From assembly GCF_014841565.1 (NCBI RefSeq), contig NZ_JACYUD010000003.1, positions 186,001 to 250,000 on the forward strand: DNA of 64,000 nucleotides. The letters are read 5' to 3'. Origin of the DNA: Rhizobium sp. CFBP 8762. GTDB taxonomy: Bacteria > Pseudomonadota > Alphaproteobacteria > Rhizobiales > Rhizobiaceae. This document shows, in pieces, positions 17,286 through 28,113 of the stretch; the stretch's first letter is position 1; each line of letters begins with the position of its first letter. The notes beneath the pieces were generated by a model. That model was not told where the DNA came from, ran no database searches, and was given only the letters and a program-made list of their open reading frames with translations. Made by a program: the position numbers and the translations under genes.

Positions 17286-18341
17286 ATGGAATATCGTTTG
17301 CTTGGCCGCTCCGGCCTGAAAGTTTCGACCATCACCATGGGCACCATGACGATTGGCGGTAAAGGCGTGTTTGCCAAAACCGGCAATGTGTCGATGGACG
17401 ACACCCGTCGCTATGTCGACATGTGCATTGACGCGGGTGTTAACCTTATCGATACGGCCAATATTTACTCATTCGGCACATCGGAAGAGATGATCGGCGA
17501 TGTGCTGGGCGGCAAACGCAAGAACGATGTGCTGATTGCCACAAAGGCACGCTTTTCCATGGGCGACAGCCCCAATCAGGGCGGCCTGTCGCGCAAGCAT
17601 CTGATTGCGGAATGCGAAGCCAGTCTGCGCCGTCTGAAGACGGACGTGATTGACCTCTATCAGGTTCACGAATGGGACGGACAGACCCCGCTGGAAGAGA
17701 CCATGGCCGCGCTCGATACGCTCGTGAACCACGGCAAGGTGCGCTATATCGGCTGCTCCAACTATTCCGGTTGGCACATCATGAAGGCCATGGGCATCAG
17801 TGCTGCCGATCACCGCCACCGCTTTGTCAGCCAGCAGATCCACTATACGCTGGAAGCACGCGAAGCAGAATATGAGTTGCTGCCGATCTCTATCGATCAG
17901 GGACTGGGTGTGCTGGTCTGGAGCCCGCTGGCTGGAGGGCTGCTGTCCGGCAAGCACCGCCGGGACGGGAATGCGCTGGAAGGCACACGCCAACTGGCTG
18001 GCTGGGGTGAGCCGCCGATCCGCGATGAGGAACGCCTTTGGCGAATTGTCGACGTTATCGTCGATATAGCCCAAGCGCGTGGCGTATCGGGCGCGCAGGT
18101 TGCTCTGTCCTGGCTGATTGGCCGCAAGGCTGTGACCTCGGTCATTATCGGCGGGCGGACGGAAGAGCAGTTCCGCGACAACCTTGCCGCTGCCGATCTC
18201 AAGTTGACGGACGAGGAGCGGAGCCGACTGGACGAGGTCAGTGCGCCCCCGATCCTCTATCCCTATTGGCACCAGTTGCAGACCGCCAGCGACCGGCTGA
18301 GCGAGGCGGATTTATCGTTGCTAGGCCCGTATTTGGGTTAG
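17286..18341 (+). CDS. Aldo/keto reductase, 351 aa
   Basis: The catalytic tetrad is complete: Asp56 and Tyr61 (LIDTANIYSFG), Lys87 (IATKARF) and His128 (YQVHEWDG). The NADPH-binding C-terminal segment is GRTEEQFRDNLAAADLKLT. It opens with the usual MEYRLLGRSGLKVSTITMGT. GGGGGAAG lies just before ATG 17286. It resembles the YajO/Tas-like group of about 350 residues. The physiological substrate is unknown. Confidence 0.93.
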   Translation: MEYRLLGRSGLKVSTITMGTMTIGGKGVFAKTGNVSMDDTRRYVDMCIDAGVNLIDTANIYSFGTSEEMIGDVLGGKRKNDVLIATKARFSMGDSPNQGGLSRKHLIAECEASLRRLKTDVIDLYQVHEWDGQTPLEETMAALDTLVNHGKVRYIGCSNYSGWHIMKAMGISAADHRHRFVSQQIHYTLEAREAEYELLPISIDQGLGVLVWSPLAGGLLSGKHRRDGNALEGTRQLAGWGEPPIRDEERLWRIVDVIVDIAQARGVSGAQVALSWLIGRKAVTSVIIGGRTEEQFRDNLAAADLKLTDEERSRLDEVSAPPILYPYWHQLQTASDRLSEADLSLLGPYLG

Positions 18342-18416
18342 GGAAGAAATTCCTCGCCGCTTCCTAAAGGCTAAGATGCCTACTGCACCCGACTGCGTCC
18401 AAAGATACCGAAGCAT

Positions 18417-18443
18417 GGATTCCTGTGATGAGCACAGGGATCC
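18417..18443. repeat. Short palindromic repeat between convergent genes
   Basis: GGAT-T-CCTGTG / CACAGG-G-ATCC arms around a 5-base loop form a strong hairpin. It resembles a palindrome ('ATTCCTGTG..CACAGGAAT') that I recall as dispersed in rhizobial intergenic regions; only one copy is in this window. It could serve as a shared 3' end for the reductase and aminotransferase genes. Confidence 0.5.
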
Positions 18444-18473
18444 GCTCACATGGTTACACTTAAGCTGGTATGC

Positions 18474-19697
18474 TTACGTCCCCAGCGTCTTCCTTATCAG
18501 ATTGCCGAGGCGCAACATGCCCTCTTCAATCCCTTGCGCGCTGGCGCAGGAGAAGCTCAGACGCAGCGTATTCGCACCAGTGCCATCCGCATGGAAAGCC
18601 TGACCGGGTACGAATGCAATGCGCACCGTCTTGACCGCCTCGGCCAGCAATGCTGCGCTATCGATACTTTCCGGCAGTGTAACCCAGATGAACATGCCAC
18701 CTTCCGGCTTCGTCCACTCCACGCCTGCGGGCATGTGACGGGCAAGGGCCGACAGCAGAAGATCCCGGCGCTCCCGATAGGCGACACGGATTTTTTCCAC
18801 TTGCGCCGCAAAGCCATGGGTCGCCACGTGATGAATGGCCATCTGGTTGATAGTGGATGAATGCAGGTCTGCGGCCTGTTTCATCAGCACGAGTTTTGAA
18901 ATGACCGCCTCGGACGCGCACAGCCAACCCGTGCGCAGACCGGGGGCCAGCGTTTTGGAAAAGCTGCCGCTATAGATGGTACGCGTGGCATCGATTTCCC
19001 CGCCATTGCGCGCAAGATCAAGCGCGAGGATTGGGGGAATGGCCTCGCCGTCGTAGCGCAGCGATTGATAGGCCCCGTCTTCCAGCACCGGCATATCCAG
19101 CTCCGTGGCAAGATCAAGCAGACGCTCGCGCTCTGCCAGTGTCATCGTTTCCCCGCTGGGATTGCCAAAATCCGCCGTTACATACGCAAATTTGGCGCGC
19201 CCGCCGTTGGAAGCCGCGTTGTCCGCATAGGATTGGGGCGTCCGGTTGCCGTTTATTGCCAGTTGATCGTAGTTGGGCTCATACGCGTTGAAGGCTTGCA
19301 GCGCGCCCAGATAGGTTGGGCGCGTGACCAAAGCCGTATCACCCGGAGACAAGAACAGCTTGCCGAGATAATCCAGCCCCTGCTGCGAGCCGGATACGAT
19401 CATGATATTTTCAGGACGACAGGCAATGCCGATGGCACCCATCTGCTCCACCAACCATTCACGCAGCGGCAAATAGCCTTCGCTGACGGAATATTGAAGC
19501 GCCGCATTGGCTGTGGAACCCGTCAGCACATCCGTATAGGCAGCCCGAAAGGCTTCCTTTGGAAACAGCGCGGGATCCGGAATGCCGCCTGCAAACGAAA
19601 TAATATCCGGCTGGTCAAGAAGCTTGAGAAGCTCACGAATTTCCGACGCCTTCATGCGCGAAGCGCGTGTTGCGTATACAGCCTGCCAGTCCAACAT
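18474..19697 (-). CDS. PLP-dependent aminotransferase, class I/II, 407 aa
   Basis: Fold-type I aminotransferase of the 2-aminoadipate/LysN/MocR-like branch. Evidence: IISFAGGIPDPALFP near the N-terminus, IVSGSQQGLDYLGKLF, the aldimine-forming Lys in YSGSFSKTLAPGLRTGW, and an Arg carboxylate clamp near the C-terminus (NTLRLSFS). The start ATG 19697 follows GGGAG; it opens with MLDWQAVYATRASRMKASEI, typical of rhizobial members. The amino-acid substrate is not deducible. It lies downstream of ilvC on the same strand, but 174 bases with a large palindrome separate them. Confidence 0.92.
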   Translation of the reverse strand: MLDWQAVYATRASRMKASEIRELLKLLDQPDIISFAGGIPDPALFPKEAFRAAYTDVLTGSTANAALQYSVSEGYLPLREWLVEQMGAIGIACRPENIMIVSGSQQGLDYLGKLFLSPGDTALVTRPTYLGALQAFNAYEPNYDQLAINGNRTPQSYADNAASNGGRAKFAYVTADFGNPSGETMTLAERERLLDLATELDMPVLEDGAYQSLRYDGEAIPPILALDLARNGGEIDATRTIYSGSFSKTLAPGLRTGWLCASEAVISKLVLMKQAADLHSSTINQMAIHHVATHGFAAQVEKIRVAYRERRDLLLSALARHMPAGVEWTKPEGGMFIWVTLPESIDSAALLAEAVKTVRIAFVPGQAFHADGTGANTLRLSFSCASAQGIEEGMLRLGNLIRKTLGT

Positions 19698-19800
19698 GGG
19701 GTACTCCCGGATATTTATCACGCATCAGCGTAGGTCAGCATGACTGACCTATATTCCAAAATATGGCAAATGAAAGCATCATCGCGTTGATTTCGGATAT

Positions 19801-19825
19801 ATCCGACGCGGCGTGCGCGTCGGAT
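19801..19825. repeat. Perfect 10-bp-arm palindrome downstream of ilvC
   Basis: ATCCGACGCG and CGCGTCGGAT flank a 5-base spacer, 46 bases past the ilvC stop codon. There is no T-run on either strand, so it may be an mRNA-stabilising or weak terminating hairpin. Confidence 0.6.
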
Positions 19826-19871
19826 GAGTTCGTGCAATCAATGACTTTGAATCGGTTGTTCGCAATGAGGA

Positions 19872-21576
<1,705 letters not shown>

Positions 21577-21593
21577 GTTGAAATCCTCTTATA

Positions 21594-21607
21594 GTACCGT
21601 ACGGTAC
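21594..21607. promoter_or_regulatory. Candidate TetR operator (GTACCGTACGGTAC)
   Basis: The perfect palindrome GTACCGTACGGTAC sits between the TetR gene and msrP, overlapping the likely leader of the TetR gene. Half-site size and symmetry fit a TetR dimer site. A trailing GGT repeats half of the core (ACCGTACGGTACGGT). Confidence 0.6.
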
Positions 21608-21744
21608 GGTTCTGCTTATTGCGCATCTGCGTGGTGTCGTCAACGGATATTTTGTCCGTTGATCGCATCACGCACATGTCATGAAACTAAATACGCGTTC
21701 GGGGCGTATAATCTCGATCGTTACCCTTCTCGAGGAGCATGTTG

Positions 21745-22689
21745 ATGCCGCGTTTTGATTGTCCTGCGATTGCCGCGTCCGAAATCACGCCACGCCATGC
21801 TTACCTTAATCGCCGAAATTTTATGGCTGGCGCCGCAGGTCTCATTGGCGGTGCGCTTGCTGCACCATCGTTGCTGTCGGCAGCGCCTCTAAAAGCGGCG
21901 TCGAGCCCGTTTTCGACCAATGAAAAGCCGACAGACAAGCAGTATGCCACCACCTATAACAATTATTACGAGTTCGGCACCGGCAAGGATGATCCAGCCG
22001 CCAATGCCGGTTCGCTAACCACCTCGCCTTGGACGGTGAAGGTGGACGGCCTTGTCAACAATCCTGCCGACTACCAGTTGGAAGATTTTATCAAGCCGTC
22101 AAAGCTGGAGGATCGGGTCTACCGGCACCGGTGTGTTGAGGCATGGTCCATGGTCATTCCTTGGGTTGGCTTTCCGCTGTCGGATATCATCAAGCGCGCT
22201 GATCCCAAGGCCAGCGCAAAATATGTTGCTTTTGAAACTTTGATGCGACCGGAGGAAATGCCGGGCCTGAAATCCTTCCTGCCGGTGCTGGACTGGCCCT
22301 ACCGCGAAGGGTTGCGCATGGATGAAGCGATGAACCCGCTGACCATTCTGGCAGTCGGCATGTATGGCGAAACCCTGCCGAACCAGAATGGCGCACCGCT
22401 GCGCCTTGTGGTGCCGTGGAAGTATGGTTTCAAAGGCGCGAAATCCATCGTACGGATCAGCTTTGTTGACAAGGAACCGCCGACGGCCTGGAACCTGCAA
22501 GCCCCGAGCGAATACGGTTTCTACTCAAACGTAAACCCGGAACGTGACCACCCCCGCTGGAGTCAGGCCACCGAGCAGGTCATTGGTGGCGGATTGTTTT
22601 CCGCGCGCAAAGACACACTGATGTTCAACGGTTACGGCGAACAGGTGGCCGGGCTTTACACGGGCATGGACTTACAGAAGTACTATTGA
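21745..22689 (+). CDS. msrP: Periplasmic methionine sulfoxide reductase catalytic subunit, 314 aa
   Basis: MsrP is the molybdopterin subunit of the quinone-linked MsrPQ system that repairs oxidised methionines in periplasmic proteins. A Tat signal ([20 protein letters not shown]) is present, as is the molybdenum-ligand Cys in [15 protein letters not shown] and the C-terminal [20 protein letters not shown] at 21732-21737 favours ATG 21745 over the ATG two codons earlier. It overlaps msrQ by one base (TGATG). Confidence 0.95.
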   Translation: MPRFDCPAIAASEITPRHAYLNRRNFMAGAAGLIGGALAAPSLLSAAPLKAASSPFSTNEKPTDKQYATTYNNYYEFGTGKDDPAANAGSLTTSPWTVKVDGLVNNPADYQLEDFIKPSKLEDRVYRHRCVEAWSMVIPWVGFPLSDIIKRADPKASAKYVAFETLMRPEEMPGLKSFLPVLDWPYREGLRMDEAMNPLTILAVGMYGETLPNQNGAPLRLVVPWKYGFKGAKSIVRISFVDKEPPTAWNLQAPSEYGFYSNVNPERDHPRWSQATEQVIGGGLFSARKDTLMFNGYGEQVAGLYTGMDLQKYY

Positions 22690-23324
22690 TGCGTAAACCC
22701 ATCACCAACCGCACACCCGCATGGGTCAACAAATTTCCGTGGTATGCCGTCTATATCATCGGCCTGTTACCAGCGATGTGGGTGTTTTATATGGCCTTCA
22801 GCAATCAACTGGGTGGAAATCCGGTGCGCACACTGGAGCATACGTTGGGAATATGGGCGCTGCGGTTTATCATCATCGGCCTGATGGTCACGCCCCTGCG
22901 GAAGCTTGCCGGCATCAATCTGCTACGCTTTCGCCGGGCGTTTGGTCTGATCGCGTTTTATTATGCTGCGCTGCATTTCAGCGTCTACGCGGTGCTCGAC
23001 CAAGGGCTAGCCATGGACCGTATCATCAATGACATCATCAAGCGGCCCTATATCATTGCGGGCATGGTGGCGTTTGTGATTTTGATTGCCTTGGCAATGA
23101 CATCCAATAGTTTCTCCATCAAGAAGCTCGGCGGCAAGGGATGGTCACGGCTGCATAAGCTTGTGTATCTGGCAGCGGCGTCGGCAGCATTGCACTTCGT
23201 GCTGTCGGTCAAATCCTGGCCGAATGAACCTCTGATATACGCTGGCATCATCGCTGTGCTACTCGGCTACCGACTGGTCGATCCGATCAAGAAACGCATG
23301 AGTCACTCTGCGGCTTTGTCGTAA
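22689..23324 (+). CDS. msrQ: MsrPQ heme-binding membrane subunit, 211 aa
   Basis: MsrQ passes electrons from the quinone pool to MsrP. About six membrane helices and conserved histidines are visible ([34 protein letters not shown]), plus the [12 protein letters not shown] motif of the ferric-reductase-like family. The start ATG overlaps the msrP stop, so the two are coupled. Its last 22 bases overlap the convergent HxlR gene. Confidence 0.95.
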   Translation: MRKPITNRTPAWVNKFPWYAVYIIGLLPAMWVFYMAFSNQLGGNPVRTLEHTLGIWALRFIIIGLMVTPLRKLAGINLLRFRRAFGLIAFYYAALHFSVYAVLDQGLAMDRIINDIIKRPYIIAGMVAFVILIALAMTSNSFSIKKLGGKGWSRLHKLVYLAAASAALHFVLSVKSWPNEPLIYAGIIAVLLGYRLVDPIKKRMSHSAALS

Positions 23325-23710
23325 TCGGTACGGGCAGCGAGGATCGTATTTTGAGTTTGCACTGACCATGTGACCAGTTTCTGGAAAACGTCCAGAAACG
23401 AATGGCCCATCTGCGTTAGCGCGTATTCCACACTCGGTGGCTGCGTGGGATAGACGGTGCGTGTGATGTAGCCGTCGCGTTGCAGGTCTTTCAGCGTCTG
23501 CGTTAACATGCGCTGCGAAATATCCGGTACGGTGCGCCTTAGCTGTGAAAATCGCAGCGGCCCATCCAGTAGTGCCAGCAGCAACAGCGAACTCCATTTG
23601 CCACTCACCGTGTTCAGCACGTCGCGTACGGGGCAGTTATCCATGGCCATCGGCACACCGGCAATCATCAATACCTGTTCGCCTTTGATTATGCCCGGTG
23701 CGGTGTTCAT
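23303..23710 (-). CDS. HxlR-family regulator, 135 aa
   Basis: The winged-helix HxlR domain spans about 20-115 ([60 protein letters not shown]). The single N-terminal Cys26 (DNCPVRDVL) is the position used for redox or quinone sensing in YodB/QorR-type members. It is divergent from an NmrA-like quinone oxidoreductase gene, the same pairing as ytfH/ytfG in E. coli, so it probably represses that gene. Its 3' end overlaps msrQ by 22 bases. Confidence 0.92.
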   Translation of the reverse strand: MNTAPGIIKGEQVLMIAGVPMAMDNCPVRDVLNTVSGKWSSLLLLALLDGPLRFSQLRRTVPDISQRMLTQTLKDLQRDGYITRTVYPTQPPSVEYALTQMGHSFLDVFQKLVTWSVQTQNTILAARTDYDKAAE

Positions 23711-23730
23711 CAGGTGGTTCCCTTTTGGTG

Positions 23731-23816
23731 CCTATAGTAGAAAAACCTGCCGCCTTTACAGCCGCATTTTAGATGCTACCTATAGGCTGACGGTCTCTTT
23801 TTGAGACTATAGACCG
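23731..23816. promoter_or_regulatory. Divergent control region with repeated CTATAG motifs
   Basis: The HxlR/oxidoreductase gap has CCTATAG at 23731, the palindrome CCTATAGG at 23779-23786 and ACTATAG at 23806-23812, the last enclosed by CGGTCT (23791)...AGACCG (23811). These are candidate HxlR half-sites overlapping promoters. This is inference from symmetry and position only. Confidence 0.4.
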
Positions 23817-23863
23817 CGTTTTGAGAGGCTGCAATCGTGCAGCCCTTTGCTTGAGGGATAAGT

Positions 23864-24754
23864 ATGGCTGAAAAACTATTGGTAACAGGCGCAAGCGGTC
23901 AGCTTGGCCGTCTGGTTCTGGATGAACTTCTGGCAAGCGGCTCCGTCAAGGGCAGTGATATCATCGCCGTCACGCGCTATCCATCCAATCTTGCGGAGTA
24001 TGCAGACAAGGGTGTCGAGGTTCGCCCGGGAAGCTTTGACGAAGCGCTGGTTCTGGAAGCGGCTTTTACAGACGCAAACCGGGTATTGATCATTTCCACC
24101 GATTCCATCGGCGAGCCCGGCAAACGTCTGGAGCAGCATAAAAACGCTGTAGAAGCGGCGAAGAACGCAGGCGCCAGCCATATTCTGTACACCTCAATGC
24201 CGAACCCCGGTCCGGAATCCAAGGTTCTTTTTGCCCCGGATCATCGCGGCACAGAGCAGGCAATCAAGGACAGCGGCCTGAGCTACACCATACTGCGCAA
24301 TGGCTGGTACATGGAAAACCTGATGGGTTCCCTTCCCCAGACATTGGCCAGCGGCAAATGGTACACGTCTGCTGGCGACGGCAAGAACAGCTACACCGCC
24401 CGTGCCGATATCGCCAAGGCCATCGCCCACGCATTGGCGAGTGACAGCACGGACAGCAAAATCTACACGCTGACCGGCCCGCAGGCACTGACAACCGACG
24501 AGATCGCGGCGGTCGTAACCGAAGCAACCGGCACCCACATCGAAGTGGTGCATGTCAGCGATGATCAACTGTCGGAAGGGTTGAAAGCTGCTGGTCTGCC
24601 GGAACCGGTGGTTCCATTGCTTGTGTCCTTTGACGCCAATACGCGTGACGGCAATTTTGATGTCGTGACAAACGACATTGAAACACTGACCGGCAATGCG
24701 CCGCGCAGCCTTCAGAATTTTCTGGCGGAAAACAAGGCGGCTTTGGGCGGCTGA
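23864..24754 (+). CDS. NmrA-like NAD(P)H:quinone oxidoreductase (QorB/YtfG type), 296 aa
   Basis: An atypical short-chain dehydrogenase with the N-terminal Rossmann motif LLVTGASGQLGRLVLDELL. The segment ILYTSMPNPGP replaces the classical YxxxK site, as in QorB-type proteins, and SYTILRNGWYMENL and YTLTGPQALTTDEIAAVV are typical of the family. It reduces quinones with NADPH in characterised relatives. Its pairing with a Cys-containing HxlR regulator supports a role in quinone or electrophile stress. Confidence 0.9.
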   Translation: MAEKLLVTGASGQLGRLVLDELLASGSVKGSDIIAVTRYPSNLAEYADKGVEVRPGSFDEALVLEAAFTDANRVLIISTDSIGEPGKRLEQHKNAVEAAKNAGASHILYTSMPNPGPESKVLFAPDHRGTEQAIKDSGLSYTILRNGWYMENLMGSLPQTLASGKWYTSAGDGKNSYTARADIAKAIAHALASDSTDSKIYTLTGPQALTTDEIAAVVTEATGTHIEVVHVSDDQLSEGLKAAGLPEPVVPLLVSFDANTRDGNFDVVTNDIETLTGNAPRSLQNFLAENKAALGG

Positions 24755-24762
24755 TCAACGCT

Positions 24763-24808
24763 GTGGCGAGGAGAGCTTGTTGGAATCAGGAATACTTGGC
24801 CTCGCCAC
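24763..24808. repeat. Inverted repeat (GTGGCGAGG/CCTCGCCAC) in a gene-free gap
   Basis: Perfect 9-bp arms with a 28-base spacer lie just past the oxidoreductase stop, in the 179-bp gap before the SDR gene. A second hairpin (ACCCCT-GTG/CAC-AGGGGT) is at 24843-24868. No gene is seen in the gap. Confidence 0.5.
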
Positions 24809-24933
24809 GATCCTAAATTCCCACCCCAAACTCTCCTCCCTCACCCCTTGTGCTTGGTCCACAGGGGTCCACCCACACGGGCGCATTTGCAGTTCAAGCC
24901 GTAACGGCGCCATCGACCCATGTGACCAGCACA

Positions 24934-25674
24934 TCATAATCCCATGGCCTTACGTGTCGGCCCACTGAAAAACAGCGCATCGGCCGCGGCTGTGCCGGAT
25001 GTCGTCAGTACCGACCGGATACTTTGCCAGATCGTTTCAGCTTGCAACAGTGCGGTGGCCGGCTGTGCCGAAGGGGAGATCGGATCACGCGTTTCAAAAT
25101 CCGGAGGATAGACGCCACAAACTTTGATCCCGTCGGCGGTAAGTCGATGCCCGAGTATAGAAATAAAGCCTGCCATCCCATGTTTGGCTGCGTAGAATGC
25201 AGGATGCGCAACCGATTCAGTATAGCCGGGCCTGCCGCAGGATGAAACCATGGCGACGATCGTGGCTACATCGGACCGGCGCAATTCGGGTAACAACGAA
25301 TCGGTCAAAAGGATCGACCCGGTCAATCCGGAGGCAATGGTGCCGACGATCTCCGCCATTGGCGTCCCGTCGCCTAAATCGCCCTCCATCCATTGAGCGG
25401 CACTTAGTATTAAAAAATCGACCGGGGTTCTGTGACTTCTCAGGTTAGTTGCGAACTCTGCAATTGAAACCGGATTCGTCAGATCGCAACGGTAGGGGGA
25501 CGCTGAATAACCTTCGGCTCGGATTGCGGAGCATGTCGCTTCCGCGTCGGTTAATTGTCGGGCGCAAAGATCGACATGCACGCCTTCGCGTGCCAGCCAA
25601 ATGGATAGGGCCCTGCCAAAATCCCGACCCCCACCGGTAACGACGGCTCTCTTTCCGAAAAGTTCCAGCGTCAT
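24934..25674 (-). CDS. Short-chain dehydrogenase/reductase, 246 aa
   Basis: A classical SDR with cofactor motif VVTGGGRDFGRALSIWLARE (TGxxxxxG), a weakened active-site loop (SAAQWME in place of NNAG), catalytic Ser in MVSSCGRPG and Tyr-Lys in FYAAKHGMAG. The start is ATG 25674, at the beginning of the SDR fold; the longer open frame upstream is unrelated. A truncated second SDR follows upstream, which suggests a decayed or rearranged oxidoreductase locus. The substrate is unknown. Confidence 0.87.
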   Translation of the reverse strand: MTLELFGKRAVVTGGGRDFGRALSIWLAREGVHVDLCARQLTDAEATCSAIRAEGYSASPYRCDLTNPVSIAEFATNLRSHRTPVDFLILSAAQWMEGDLGDGTPMAEIVGTIASGLTGSILLTDSLLPELRRSDVATIVAMVSSCGRPGYTESVAHPAFYAAKHGMAGFISILGHRLTADGIKVCGVYPPDFETRDPISPSAQPATALLQAETIWQSIRSVLTTSGTAAADALFFSGPTRKAMGL

Positions 25675-25744
25675 TGAGATACTCCAGGATGAGCTATAGT
25701 CAGGCTGTCCCTCGCTTCGAGGCGATACATGTTCAGGAAGTCGT

Positions 25745-26071
25745 CTACGGCATATTTTGCCCATGCATCTGGCGCGATGCAATCATTATGTTCGTTAGGC
25801 AGGCAGGGTTCAGCATGTTGGTATTGACCCTATTCCCCGGGTCCAGCGCGATAGCGCAAACCTGAGGCGGCAGATCGTCATTCAGCACACCAACAAGCCC
25901 TTCGACCGCGAACTTGCTGGCACAATAGGGGCCGAGCCCGGCCGATGTTGATCGCCCCCAGCCAGAACTCATTGCCACGAACACACCGCTATCCCGCGCG
26001 ATCATCGCTGGCAGGAAGCAGCGGGCAGTTTCGATCACGCCCATGATGTTTACGTCAAAGGCGCTTTGCAC
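25745..26071 (-). pseudogene. SDR remnant lacking the cofactor-binding N-terminus
   Basis: The 108-codon frame encodes only the central SDR part: FDVNIMGVIETARCFLPAMI, then VFVAMSSGWGRSTSAGLGPY and CASKFAVEGLVG (Ser, Tyr and Lys of the active site), then LPPQVCAIALDPGNRVNTNM. The first 85 or so residues, including the TGxxxGxG motif, have no counterpart in the roughly 100 bases up to pdxJ. The tail after NTNM does not look like an SDR C-terminus. It is therefore read as a gene fragment left by deletion, not a working enzyme. Confidence 0.75.
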
Positions 26072-26172
26072 TCACCATCGGGAATTTCCCACAGCGGACG
26101 TCGGATGTTAAGCGTGCCAGATAATTACGAGTAGAAATCTGCGTCGTCGAAGCTTAGCCTTACACCAGCCCT

Positions 26173-26925
26173 CTAAACCGCCTGCCCGCAAGCCTTGCGG
26201 AACCGTTTCACAGCTTCCGCCATGCCGTACTCCAGCGCCTCGGCCGTCAGGGCGTGGCCGATGGACACTTCCGCCAGTGCGGGAATGCGCGCAGCAAGAG
26301 CAGGGAGATTATCCACGGTCAGATCGTGACCGGCATTGACATCCAGCCCGAGTCCCGCCGCAAAATCCGCCGTGCGGCCAAGCTGCTCAACGATCCGCGC
26401 CGCCTCCGACGGATCGTCATAACAGCCGCCGTACGGACCGGTGTAAAGCTCGATGCGGTCTGCACCCACCTCACGGGCAATGCGCAAGCCGTCTTCGCTG
26501 GCATCCCCATCGCTGAACAGCGACACCCGAAACCCGCCTTTTTTTAAACGGGACACCACAGTTTCAAGCACGCTGCGGCTGGCCTCAAAATCCCAGCCAT
26601 GATCGGATGTTGCCTGTGTCGGGTCGTCGGGCACCAGCGTGACCTGATCGGGTTGCGCGGCTTCCACCAGGGACAGGAACCCCTCATCCGGGAATCCCTC
26701 CATATTAAACTCGGCACCGGGAAACTCGTCATCCAGCAGGGCACGAATGGGTGCCAGATCCGAAAACCGCACATGGCGCTGGTCCGGGCGCGGATGCACC
26801 GTCAAGCCACTGGCCCCGGCCGCCATGGCAATCCGCCCAAGGCCGGTGACACTCGGCCACGGCAAATCCCGTCGGTTGCGCAGCATGGCGATGGCATTCA
26901 GATTGACCGACAGTTTGGCAGGCAT
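26173..26925 (-). CDS. pdxJ: Pyridoxine 5'-phosphate synthase, 250 aa
   Basis: It condenses deoxyxylulose 5-phosphate with 3-amino-2-oxopropyl phosphate to give pyridoxine phosphate, the last ring-closing step of the DXP-dependent vitamin B6 route. Signatures: [15 protein letters not shown] at the N-terminus, [36 protein letters not shown] and [15 protein letters not shown], all in a TIM-barrel of normal length. It lies 14 bases after the RecD-like helicase stop on the same strand, so the two are probably co-transcribed. Confidence 0.97.
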   Translation of the reverse strand: MPAKLSVNLNAIAMLRNRRDLPWPSVTGLGRIAMAAGASGLTVHPRPDQRHVRFSDLAPIRALLDDEFPGAEFNMEGFPDEGFLSLVEAAQPDQVTLVPDDPTQATSDHGWDFEASRSVLETVVSRLKKGGFRVSLFSDGDASEDGLRIAREVGADRIELYTGPYGGCYDDPSEAARIVEQLGRTADFAAGLGLDVNAGHDLTVDNLPALAARIPALAEVSIGHALTAEALEYGMAEAVKRFRKACGQAV

Positions 26926-26939
26926 TTCAGCTCTCCAAT

Positions 26940-28067
26940 TTATCTAACGATTGTGAGGGTTTCGGCAGCCCGGGTAATGGCAGTATACAGCCAGCGTTCG
27001 CGCGTTTCGCGGAAAGCCCAGCTTTCATCAAACAGCACCACGTCGTTCCACTGCGAGCCTTGAGCCTTGTGCACAGTCAGTGCATAGCCGTAATCGAACT
27101 CATCATAGCGCTTGCGCGTTGTCCACGGAATTTCGCCTTCGACCTCTTCAAACGCGGTTTTCAGCAGTTTGATCTTCGCGGCACCGCGGTCCATATCGTC
27201 GTCTTCCGGGCGGATCATCAGGTTGATGCCGGGCTTCACGGTCTCTTTGGAGGACGTCATCACCTGCCAGAGTGACCCGTTCAACAGACCCTTGGCCGGG
27301 TCGTTGCGCAGACAGACGAGCTTGTCGCCGGACTGGGGATACTCGGTGGCAAAGCCCTTCAATTCGCGCAGACGCTGGTTGTAGCGCTTGCGGGTCTTGT
27401 TGGTGCCGACCAGAACCTGATCGGCATCCAGCACCAGCTCACGGGTCACCTCGCCCTTGGATATGATTTTTGCGCTGCCCCAGTCACCGTAGGTCAGTTC
27501 CTGCCCCTCACGCACCGACATGGCAAGCCGGATGATCGGGTTATCCCGCGCCTGGCGGTGAATATCTGTCAGCAGATAATCGGGCTCCTGATCGGTGAAA
27601 AAACCGCCGCCGGAAACTGGCGGAAGCTGCCCCGGATCACCCAGGACGAGAATTGGCGTACCAAAACTCATCAGATCCTTGCCAAGCGCTTCGTCCACCA
27701 TGGAGCATTCGTCCACAATGATCAGAGCCGCTTTGGCCACCGGGCTTTGGCGGTTGATGGCGAACATCGGCGACATGGAGGTCTTGCCCGTTTCCTCGTT
27801 GGAAACCTCCTCCTCGCCGCGCGGACGATAAATCAGGGAGTGCAGGGTCTTGGCATTTTTTGCGCCCTTCGAGCGCAAGACCTGCGCTGCCTTTCCGGTG
27901 AACGCGGCAAACAGTACCTCGCCATCCACATGCTCGGCAAAGTGGCGGGCAAGCGTCGTCTTACCGGTTCCGGCGTAGCCAAAGAGGCGGAACAAGGGGC
28001 GTCGCCCCTCTTTCAGCCAACGCGCAACGGCCTTCAGGGCCTCGTCCTGTTGTGGTGCAAATTCCAT
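26940..28067 (-). CDS. RecD-like superfamily 1 DNA helicase, 375 aa
   Basis: Walker A is [16 protein letters not shown] (about 28-43), motif II is [13 protein letters not shown], motif III is [18 protein letters not shown], and the C-terminal UvrD_C_2 part has [20 protein letters not shown] and [16 protein letters not shown]. It is compact compared with RecD2 (no N-terminal helix-hairpin-helix region). Such stand-alone ATPases act in DNA repair or replication fork processing; the specific task is unknown. It starts a likely two-gene unit with pdxJ. Confidence 0.9.
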   Translation of the reverse strand: MEFAPQQDEALKAVARWLKEGRRPLFRLFGYAGTGKTTLARHFAEHVDGEVLFAAFTGKAAQVLRSKGAKNAKTLHSLIYRPRGEEEVSNEETGKTSMSPMFAINRQSPVAKAALIIVDECSMVDEALGKDLMSFGTPILVLGDPGQLPPVSGGGFFTDQEPDYLLTDIHRQARDNPIIRLAMSVREGQELTYGDWGSAKIISKGEVTRELVLDADQVLVGTNKTRKRYNQRLRELKGFATEYPQSGDKLVCLRNDPAKGLLNGSLWQVMTSSKETVKPGINLMIRPEDDDMDRGAAKIKLLKTAFEEVEGEIPWTTRKRYDEFDYGYALTVHKAQGSQWNDVVLFDESWAFRETRERWLYTAITRAAETLTIVR

Positions 28068-28113
28068 GCCCTGTCCTGTCAGGATTCGCGGGCGGATTGC
28101 AAGGGTATCGACC

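Noticed and set aside
24829-24868. Plus-strand CTCTCCTCCC followed by a hairpin, as a possible second cuckoo-type RNA
   Set aside because: The motif is not in a hairpin loop and lacks the exact CCUCCUCCC core. There is no second copy and no terminator.
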